Origin: an uncultured Coriobacteriaceae bacterium | Lineage (GTDB): Bacteria > Actinomycetota > Coriobacteriia > Coriobacteriales > Eggerthellaceae | DNA length: 5,377 nucleotides | Assembly: GCA_902781245.1 (NCBI GenBank) | Contig: CACZIP010000153.1 | Span: 1-5,377 of the forward strand | Direction: 5' to 3' | Shown: positions 1 to 5,037 of the stretch, in pieces | Layout of the letters: every line of letters starts with the position of its first letter | How positions within the stretch are numbered: position 1 is the stretch's first letter | Program-made: the position numbers and the translations under genes | Notes under the pieces: model-generated | The model's input: the letters and a program-made list of their open reading frames with translations, nothing else | Told to the model about the DNA's origin: nothing | Databases searched by the model: none

Positions 1-1386
1 ATGCAAACTTCTAAACACCCCATCCTCAAAGGAATCGGCGCGACTGTCATCATCGTAGCCATGATTGCGCTCGGCATTGCGGCCGGCACGTTCGCCCTGG
101 CGCCATATGGATCAAAGAGCGAGGTCATCTGGAGCGAGTTCCGCCAGACGGATAACATCGACACCATCTGCTTGGGCTCGTCGCTCGCGGCGCATGCCTA
201 CGACCCTGCGGCGATTGACCCCATCTGCGGCACCGCGTCGTTCAACATGAGCACGCCTTTACAGGAAACAGCCGAATCGTACCTGGGTCTCAAAGAGGCC
301 ATGGAGCACCACAACATCAAGCGCGTGATCTACGGCGTCGACTATTCGGCGTTCATCGGAGAACCGAACCTCTACCCCGCCCGCGTGTTCGAAAACGAGA
401 AGTGGAAGGGCGATCCGTTCACCGAGCGCTTCTCGGACCTCGCATACATGCTCGACGACAACGACTGGCTGTTCGACGAACGATCGATCAACTGGTTGTT
501 CCCCTGGACCGAGCAACAAGCATCGGGCGGCGGCTCGGGCATTCTGCGCAACATGAAGATGCGCGTCGACGGAACGACGCTCATCGAAGCTGCCGAGATC
601 AACGAGGAAGATTGGCATTACTACGGACGTGGCTACGGCAACGAGGACCTCGTCATCGACTACAACGACAGTGCGGAGCAGGACTTCGCGAAGGTGGCGC
701 AGTTCAGCGGACGGCCGTTCAGCGAGAAGAAGCTGCAAGGCCTTGCTGACATGGTCGAGTTGTGCGAGGCGAACGGGATTGAGTTCATCGCGTTCGCGCC
801 GGCGCTTCCCGATTTCAGCCTCATCAGCTTGGACGATTATTACGAGAACATCTCGACTCAGATCCGCGAGGTCGTCGAGACGCACGGCGGTGCGTTCTAC
901 GATTTCAACGTAGCCAACCCGACGTTCTACCAAGCTCAGGAAGACCATTTCGAGGATTACCAGCATTACAACGCCGCTGGTGGCAGCGCGTTCAGCGCAG
1001 CATTCGCGAAGCTGCTCGCGGCGCGTGAGCAAGGGGAAAACGTATCTGGTTGGTTCACCACTTTCGATGAGCGGCTCGCAAGCATTGATCACATCTCGGC
1101 CGTGCGACTGCATCCGAGCGGCCATCCCAGTAGCAAGCCTGGCGATAAACCAGGCGCCCATATCGTAGCCAGATGCTTTACTGGCACGAACGTGCAGGTT
1201 GAGTATCGATTCTTAGCCAAGGCGGCCGACGACGAGGAATTCAAGCTGGTCCGCGACTGGTCATCGGAGGCCGAGTTCGATTTCACTCCCGAGCACGGCG
1301 GGCGCTACACTATGCGTGTTGAAGTGCGCCAGGTCGGCTCAACTGGAGAAGCCGAACGCTGGGCAGAGGAAATCGTGAGAGTATAA
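1..1386 (+). CDS. Membrane-anchored SGNH-hydrolase/DltD-like protein with C-terminal beta-sandwich domain
   Basis: Seen: a 461-residue protein with a hydrophobic segment at about residues 10-33 after a short Lys-containing N-terminus, so a single N-in signal anchor with an outward-facing body. Residues D54-S61 end in G59-S60-S61, the place of the nucleophile Ser in DltD/SGNH proteins, and D319-Y-Q-H322-Y-N fits the C-terminal DxxH catalytic pair. Residues about 380-461 form a separate domain with Y402, W420 and Y436 spaced as in triple-tyrosine (Y_Y_Y)-like beta-sandwich domains. Known: DltD-like proteins work with an MBOAT acyltransferase in moving acyl or aminoacyl groups onto surface polymers. 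Inferred: it is the extracytoplasmic partner of the activation/carrier genes that follow 53 nt downstream. The ATG at base 1 is plausible because it precedes the anchor directly, but its ribosome binding site lies outside the window and an earlier start cannot be excluded. Exact substrate unknown; a free acyl-esterase is the main alternative. Confidence 0.8.
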   Translation: MQTSKHPILKGIGATVIIVAMIALGIAAGTFALAPYGSKSEVIWSEFRQTDNIDTICLGSSLAAHAYDPAAIDPICGTASFNMSTPLQETAESYLGLKEAMEHHNIKRVIYGVDYSAFIGEPNLYPARVFENEKWKGDPFTERFSDLAYMLDDNDWLFDERSINWLFPWTEQQASGGGSGILRNMKMRVDGTTLIEAAEINEEDWHYYGRGYGNEDLVIDYNDSAEQDFAKVAQFSGRPFSEKKLQGLADMVELCEANGIEFIAFAPALPDFSLISLDDYYENISTQIREVVETHGGAFYDFNVANPTFYQAQEDHFEDYQHYNAAGGSAFSAAFAKLLAAREQGENVSGWFTTFDERLASIDHISAVRLHPSGHPSSKPGDKPGAHIVARCFTGTNVQVEYRFLAKAADDEEFKLVRDWSSEAEFDFTPEHGGRYTMRVEVRQVGSTGEAERWAEEIVRV

Positions 1387-1421
1387 GCGCCGCGGAAGGG
1401 GGACGCCCCTCACCTTGGCGC
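1387..1421 (+). other. Possible intergenic RNA hairpin between genes 1 and 2
   Basis: Directly after the stop codon, GCGCC (1387-1391) can pair with GGCGC (1417-1421), AAGG (1396-1399) or the adjacent G run with CCTT (1413-1416), and GGGG (1399-1402) with CCCC (1406-1409) around an ACG loop. No T-run follows, so it does not look like an intrinsic terminator. It could protect or attenuate the mRNA between two operon genes, or be chance pairing in GC-rich DNA. Confidence 0.3.
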
Positions 1422-1429
1422 TTCAGGAC

Positions 1430-1433
1430 GGAG
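1430..1433 (+). promoter_or_regulatory. Ribosome binding site of the adenylation gene
   Basis: GGAG lies 6 nt before the ATG at 1440 and fixes that start. It sits in an 11-nt string, CAGGACGGAGA (1424-1434), that recurs exactly before the decarboxylase gene (3077-3087). Confidence 0.7.
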
Positions 1434-1439
1434 AACGCT

Positions 1440-2948
1440 ATGCGTAACGTGTTGGAATGGCTGGAAGCAGACGAGGCGAATCTGCCTGACAAGATTGCAT
1501 TTGCCGATGTCAACACAAGCGTTTCCTACGTTGATCTTGCCCGAAAGGCGCGTCGTGCCGGCACGTTCATCGCGCAAAACGCAGCGCCGCGCCAGCCAAT
1601 CGCGCTTTACATGGACAAGACGGTCGACGCGATTTGCGCTCTCTTGGGCGCGACCTATGCAGGATGTTGCTACTCGTTCATCGACTTACGGCAACCTCAG
1701 GCGCGCATCGAAAAAATCATCGGCAAGCTCTCCCCTGCTTTCGTTGTGGTGGACGACGAGGTGCTCGAAGATGCGCGAGAAGCATTCCCCGCCGACTCGC
1801 AGCTGGTCACTGTCTCCGAGCTGTTCGCACCCGAAGTCGATGCCGAGTTGCTCGCCGAGCGGCGCACAGGGGCGCTGCCGACCGACCCGCTCTACATCAA
1901 CTTCACGAGCGGCACAACCGGCACACCGAAGGGCGTCACGGTCGGGCATGCATCGGTCATCAGCTTCATCCCGACCTTCTGCAAGACGCTCGGTCTGACC
2001 GGAGACGACGTCTTCGCCAACCAGGCACCACTCGACTTTGATGTGTCAGTCAAAGACGTGTTCGGGTCGCTTGCATTGGGCGCGACCGTGCACCTGATTC
2101 CACGCGATTACTTTAGCGTACCCACGCAACTTCTCGATTACCTGGTCGAACGCAAGCCAACCGTGCTCGTATGGGCAGTGAGCGCAATGTGCTTCGTGTC
2201 GATTATGCGCGGGTTCGATTATGCCGTGCCCGACACCGTGCGCCTCGTGGCGTTCTCGGGCGAAGTCATGCCTCCCAAGCAGCTCGACCGTTGGCGCACA
2301 GCCCTGCCCGACACCACATTCGTGAACCTCTATGGGCCGACCGAGATCACCTGCAACTGCACGTACCATGTTGTCGACCGCACGTACGCACGAGGCGAGG
2401 TCATCCCCATGGGCAAGGCGTTTGATGGCGAAAGCGTGTTCCTCATCGACGAGAATGGGAAATTCATCCACGAAGATGAAGCCGAACGCCCTGGCGAGAT
2501 CTATGTCGGTGGACCCGAGCTTGCGCTTGGCTACTACAACGACCCCGAGCGCACTGCCGAGGCGTTCGTGCAGAACCCGCTTCACAACGCCTATCGCGAC
2601 ATCGTCTACAAGACGGGCGACCTGGCTCAGTACGACTCAGACGGCAACTTGGTCTACCTCTCGCGCGTCGACCACCAAATCAAGCACATGGGCCAGCGCA
2701 TCGAACTTGGCGAAATCGAGGCTGCGGCTCAAGCGGCTGATGGCGTCGAGCGCGCATGCTGCATTTACGACCATGCGCGCCAGCGCATTCGCCTGTACTA
2801 CACGGGGATGCGCGGAAAGGACGAGCTTTCGGCCGCCCTCCACGAAGCGCTCCCACCTTTCATGATGCCCAACACGGTTAAGCAACTTGACGACATGCCA
2901 CTCACGAAGAACGGTAAAATCGACCGAGCAGCGCTTGCGGAGCAATAG
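1440..2948 (+). CDS. Stand-alone amino-acid adenylation enzyme (DltA-like, AMP-forming, loads a carrier protein)
   Basis: Seen: 502 residues, the length of DltA and of single adenylation domains, with no fused carrier domain. The core motifs are all intact: A3 phosphate loop F155-TSGTTGTPKG165, A4 F200-D-V-S-V-K205, A5 N296-L-YGPTE302, A7 Y390-KTGD394-L, A8 hinge from R409 through G418-Q-R-I-E-L-G-E-I-E427, and the A10 catalytic lysine K493 in NGKIDR near the C-terminus. D201 fits the alpha-amino-anchoring Asp of amino-acid activators. Known: such enzymes make an aminoacyl-AMP and transfer it to a phosphopantetheine thiol. The stretch F272-S-G-E-V-M-P matches DltA's FCGEVLP, but the pocket Cys is Ser273, and K205 falls at GrsA position 239. 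Inferred: cytoplasmic, loads the carrier protein at 4326, with a substrate probably not D-alanine. The start at 1440 has a good ribosome binding site. The gene's last codons form the first copy of a tandem repeat. An acyl-CoA-ligase-type substrate is less likely because of the D201 motif. Confidence 0.88.
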   Translation: MRNVLEWLEADEANLPDKIAFADVNTSVSYVDLARKARRAGTFIAQNAAPRQPIALYMDKTVDAICALLGATYAGCCYSFIDLRQPQARIEKIIGKLSPAFVVVDDEVLEDAREAFPADSQLVTVSELFAPEVDAELLAERRTGALPTDPLYINFTSGTTGTPKGVTVGHASVISFIPTFCKTLGLTGDDVFANQAPLDFDVSVKDVFGSLALGATVHLIPRDYFSVPTQLLDYLVERKPTVLVWAVSAMCFVSIMRGFDYAVPDTVRLVAFSGEVMPPKQLDRWRTALPDTTFVNLYGPTEITCNCTYHVVDRTYARGEVIPMGKAFDGESVFLIDENGKFIHEDEAERPGEIYVGGPELALGYYNDPERTAEAFVQNPLHNAYRDIVYKTGDLAQYDSDGNLVYLSRVDHQIKHMGQRIELGEIEAAAQAADGVERACCIYDHARQRIRLYYTGMRGKDELSAALHEALPPFMMPNTVKQLDDMPLTKNGKIDRAALAEQ

Positions 2949-3059
2949 TCGCGCTAGAGAAGGCAATCGGACGGCGCTTGCGGAGCAATAACCGCGCTTG
3001 AGAAGACAATCGGATGGCATTTACGAAGCGATAGTCGAGCTAGAAAGACGAACCCGCTA
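2931..3059 (+). repeat. Imperfect tandem triplication of a 43-bp unit, overlapping the 3' end of the adenylation gene
   Basis: Copy 1 is 2931-2973, copy 2 is 2974-3016 and copy 3 is 3017-3059. Copies 1 and 2 match at 38 of 43 bases. Copy 3 matches copy 1 at about 22 of its first 28 bases and then drifts, possibly with a small indel. Each copy opens with the coding end of the adenylation gene followed by a stop: copies 1 and 2 read Ala-Leu-Ala-Glu-Gln-stop, copy 3 Ala-Phe-Thr-Lys-Arg-stop. The unit is not a multiple of three. This fills most of the 143-nt gap before the decarboxylase gene. The graded divergence suggests duplication away from the gene end, with the outer copy oldest or least constrained. 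Confidence 0.85.
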
Positions 3060-3082
3060 GCGCTCCAAAGACATGGCAGGAC

Positions 3083-3086
3083 GGAG
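3083..3086 (+). promoter_or_regulatory. Ribosome binding site of the decarboxylase gene
   Basis: GGAG with a 5-nt spacer to the ATG at 3092. The preceding bases repeat the 11-nt leader string seen before the adenylation gene, supporting a shared translation-initiation context. The ATG at 3073 is out of frame with this gene and is not its start. Confidence 0.7.
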
Positions 3087-3091
3087 AGACG

Positions 3092-4306
3092 ATGAACGCA
3101 ATCGAACTGGGCTATGTGGCACTCGAATACGGCACCCCTTCGTTCGTTTTCGACGAAGGCGCCTTTGCACAGCGCATGCGCAACGTAGGCGAGATATTCG
3201 GAGCCAACGTGAAGTTGTGCTTCGCGGTGAAGGCGAACCCGTTCTTCATCCCCGCCGCCGAGCGGGCCGGTGTGCGCCTCGAGGTGTGCAGCCCGGGCGA
3301 GCTCGACATCTGCCGCGCGTTGAACGTCAATCCGACAAGCATCGTATTCTCAGGCGTGAACAAGACGCCCGACACCGTGCACGATGCCGCAGATTACGGC
3401 GTGGGCATTGGCGACTGCGGCGTGATGACTGCCGAATCGCGCAAGCACGTCGAACTGATCGAAGCCGAAGGCGAGCAGCGCGGCGCATCCATCGACGTGC
3501 TCCTGCGTCTGAACGCAGGCAGCCAGTTCGGCATGTCGCGCGATGACCTGCTCGACATCATCGACTCGCGCGCTCGCTTCCCGCATGTCCGCATTGTCGG
3601 CATCCACTACTTCAAAGGCACGCAACGCCTGAAGCTCAAACACCAGATCAAGGAACTTGGCAAGCTGACTGAACTCATCGACGAAATCGAGAATGAGCAT
3701 GGATTCGCAATCGAGCGCTTGGAATACGGCCCGGGCTTGGGCGTGCCGCAGTTCACAGACGACGATTTCTCGGACACGCTCGCACCCGCACGCGAACTTA
3801 CCAGCGCGCTGCAGGATATAGCGGCACGCGTGGAGCTGACTGTCGAGATGGGTCGGTTCTTCGCTGCCGAATGCGGCACGTACCTGACCACCGTGAATGA
3901 CCTGAAATCGTGTGACCCCATGCGCTACTGCATCGTGGATGGTGGCATCAACCACCTCACGTACCTCGGCAGCATGATGGGCATGAAGACACCCGTAGTC
4001 GAGCATCTCCGCGATGGACACCCACTCGATGCCAATGCGGCGAATGGCTGCGAGCCGCTCGAATGGTGTATCGCCGGCAGCTTGTGCACGACCAACGATG
4101 TGCTCGTGCGCAACATCGAGCTTGCCGATTTGCGAGAAGGCGACGTGCTCGCATTTCGCAACGCAGGCGCCTATGCAGTCACCGAAGGTATCGCGCTGCT
4201 GCTCAGCCGCACGCTTCCCCGTGTTATCATGCGGAAGGAAGACGGCATGTTTGCGCTCGGCCGTGATTTCACGGAAACGAGCCCGTTGAACACGCTCAGC
4301 ATGTGA
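3092..4306 (+). CDS. Fold-III PLP-dependent decarboxylase, resembling carrier-protein-linked (BtrK/exosortase-associated) type
   Basis: Seen: 404 residues with the alanine-racemase/LysA-type barrel plus C-terminal beta domain. K47 in FAVKANP is the PLP Schiff-base lysine; H172 in GIHYFKGTQ stacks on the cofactor; Y212-GPGLG217 is the phosphate-binding glycine loop (variant of GGGLG); E252-M-G-R255 is the EPGR-type motif; C332-T-T-N-D336 stands where LysA has CESGD; Y361 is in NAGAY. Known: LysA uses the Glu of CESxD for diaminopimelate, and its absence argues against a plain diaminopimelate decarboxylase. From memory, BtrK of butirosin biosynthesis, which decarboxylates glutamyl-carrier protein, has GTQ and CTPED at these sites, and exosortase-A-associated decarboxylases sit beside an AMP ligase and a carrier protein. 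Inferred: it decarboxylates an amino acid on the neighbouring carrier protein, or the free precursor. It is cytoplasmic, 19 nt before the carrier gene. Alternatives: a diverged LysA or another amino-acid decarboxylase. The fold is near certain, the substrate is not. Confidence 0.85.
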   Translation: MNAIELGYVALEYGTPSFVFDEGAFAQRMRNVGEIFGANVKLCFAVKANPFFIPAAERAGVRLEVCSPGELDICRALNVNPTSIVFSGVNKTPDTVHDAADYGVGIGDCGVMTAESRKHVELIEAEGEQRGASIDVLLRLNAGSQFGMSRDDLLDIIDSRARFPHVRIVGIHYFKGTQRLKLKHQIKELGKLTELIDEIENEHGFAIERLEYGPGLGVPQFTDDDFSDTLAPARELTSALQDIAARVELTVEMGRFFAAECGTYLTTVNDLKSCDPMRYCIVDGGINHLTYLGSMMGMKTPVVEHLRDGHPLDANAANGCEPLEWCIAGSLCTTNDVLVRNIELADLREGDVLAFRNAGAYAVTEGIALLLSRTLPRVIMRKEDGMFALGRDFTETSPLNTLSM

Positions 4307-4315
4307 ACCGCGAAG

Positions 4316-4320
4316 AAGGA
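4316..4320 (+). promoter_or_regulatory. Ribosome binding site of the carrier-protein gene
   Basis: AAGGA lies 5 nt before the ATG at 4326, inside the 19-nt gap after the decarboxylase stop. The short gap and strong site support one transcript and select this start. Confidence 0.7.
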
Positions 4321-4325
4321 CAGCA

Positions 4326-4568
4326 ATGGAACTGACGCTTGAAAACCTCATCAGCCTTATGAAGGACGTAAACGACGAAGCCGATTACGAGAACTGCACG
4401 GCGCTTGTCGACGATCGCGTGCTCACATCATTCGACATCCTTGCCATCATCGGCGCAATCGACGACGAGTTCGATATCGCCATTCCGGCGAAGGACATCG
4501 TTCCTGATAACTTCAACAGCGCCCAGGCTCTGTTTGCGCTCATCGAGCGCCTCGACGACGAAGACTAG
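4326..4568 (+). CDS. Stand-alone acyl/peptidyl carrier protein (DltC-like)
   Basis: Seen: 80 residues, acidic, with the helix pattern of carrier proteins. The motif L33-T-S35-F-D-I-L39 corresponds to the (L)DSFD(x)L phosphopantetheine site, with Ser35 as the attachment residue. The usual Asp before this Ser is Thr34. The following EFDIAIPAKDIVPDNFNS stretch is the typical helix III region of DltC and related carriers. Known: a 4'-phosphopantetheinyl transferase converts such proteins to the holo form, which then carries the activated group as a thioester. Inferred: it accepts the aminoacyl group from the adenylation enzyme at 1440, presents it to the decarboxylase and then to the membrane transfer machinery. 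The phosphopantetheinyl transferase is not encoded here. It is the last plus-strand gene of the set and ends 9 nt before a large inverted repeat. A fatty-acid ACP is unlikely given the neighbours. Confidence 0.87.
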   Translation: MELTLENLISLMKDVNDEADYENCTALVDDRVLTSFDILAIIGAIDDEFDIAIPAKDIVPDNFNSAQALFALIERLDDED

Positions 4569-4577
4569 AGTTCGTAT

Positions 4578-4659
4578 TGGAATGGCACAGTCCTCCCTGG
4601 GAAGGGTGTGCCACTATAAAAAGTGGCACACCCTTCCCAGGGAGGACTGTGCCATTCCA
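4578..4659. repeat. Perfect 38-bp inverted repeat with 6-nt loop, built of nested TGGCACA/TGTGCCA sites
   Basis: The left arm (4578-4615) and right arm (4622-4659) are exact reverse complements around the loop ATAAAA (4616-4621). Each arm is itself a quasi-palindrome: TGGCACA at 4583-4589 faces TGTGCCA at 4607-4613, and TGGCACA at 4624-4630 faces TGTGCCA at 4648-4654. The element lies between the end of the plus-strand carrier-protein gene and the minus-strand larC remnant, so it can serve as a two-way transcription end. The long perfect pairing is also typical of small palindromic repeat elements. I see no clear target-site duplication at its edges. Confidence 0.92.
4618..4654 (-). terminator. 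Intrinsic terminator-like hairpin for minus-strand transcription
   Basis: Read on the minus strand, TGGCACA (4654-4648) pairs with TGTGCCA (4630-4624), with further CCT/AGG and CC/GG pairing inside and a CTG loop. One C and then TTTTT (4622-4618) follow. That is a stem plus T-run at the right distance for intrinsic termination of the larC remnant. In the plus direction neither arm is followed by a T-run, so plus-strand termination would rely on the full 38-bp hairpin. Confidence 0.55.
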
Positions 4660-4665
4660 GCTTGC

Positions 4666-5037
4666 TTAGTAGTTCACGAACTCCTGCACGAAATACTTGA
4701 TAATCGCTGCTGACGTGGGAGTGCACAGCTCGCCCTCGAGTTTCTCCTCAGTCGTGGGAATGCCGGTCTCAAGGATTGCGGCCGTTGCAGGCGCAGGGAT
4801 GTCCATCAGGCCGTGCGCGCATTCAATCTTGCCCGACCCAGTCTGGACGGGCGTGGCAACAATGTAGTCGGGATGTAGGTGACAGATGGCACTGCAGATA
4901 ATCAACGCATTGAGAATTGCTTTGCCCTCACCCACCTCGTGGAAATGCGTCTCGTCGACTGCGCAGCCATGGACCTGCGCTTCGGCCTTGGCCAGTATCT
5001 CGTAAACTCCAAGCAGGTCTTCCTTGACCTTCCTCGA
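4666..5037 (-). pseudogene. larC: Internal fragment of larC (nickel-pincer cofactor biosynthesis, LarC family)
   Basis: Seen: about 123 codons in one open minus-strand frame, from V-K-E-D-L-L-G-V-Y to a TAA at 4666. Hallmarks of LarC (formerly DUF111) are present: AEAQVHG, HFHEVG (4930-4947), GSGKIECAHG, IPAPATA, and GELCTPTSAA. Known: LarC inserts nickel into the pyridinium-based pincer cofactor of lactate racemase and related enzymes; the full protein is about 400 residues, sometimes split as LarC1/LarC2. Here the N-terminal roughly 80-100 residues (the MGAAGDM-type start) are absent: upstream, this frame is only a shadow of DUF2264 coding sequence. The C-terminus stops soon after KYFVQEF, where LarC proteins normally continue. 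Inferred: a decayed remnant with no obvious start codon or ribosome binding site of its own, unlikely to be functional. It faces the plus-strand operon convergently. Confidence 0.8.

Noticed and set aside
259..1161. A 300-codon open frame on the minus strand opposite the DltD-like gene
   Set aside because: It lies wholly inside a gene with a clear family signature, shows no domain motif, and has the Arg/Val/Glu-rich make-up of antisense frames in GC-rich DNA.
2998..3026. Possible internal promoter in the repeat array (TTGAGA followed by an AT-richer hexamer)
   Set aside because: The second hexamer (TTACGA region) is a poor -10 match and the bases are repeat copies of the gene end; nothing else supports a promoter.
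3092..4306. Calling the decarboxylase lysA
   Set aside because: The CESGD motif for diaminopimelate is replaced by CTTND and the neighbours are not lysine-biosynthesis genes.
3350..4351. A 333-codon open frame on the minus strand opposite the decarboxylase gene
   Set aside because: The plus-strand frame carries every expected catalytic motif; the antisense frame has none, and its length follows from codon bias.
1440..4568. Naming the genes dltA, dltC and dltD outright
   Set aside because: The pocket residues, the decarboxylase and the extra domain differ from true D-alanylation operons, so the symbols would assert a D-alanine role not supported by the sequence.
4578..4659. CRISPR repeat or attachment site
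   Set aside because: There is a single palindrome with no spacer array, no direct-repeat flanks and no integrase or Cas gene in the window.
4666..5037. Explaining the larC fragment by the known LarC1/LarC2 programmed frameshift
   Set aside because: That frameshift concerns the C-terminal part of LarC. Here the N-terminal part is replaced by DUF2264 coding sequence, which frameshifting cannot explain.
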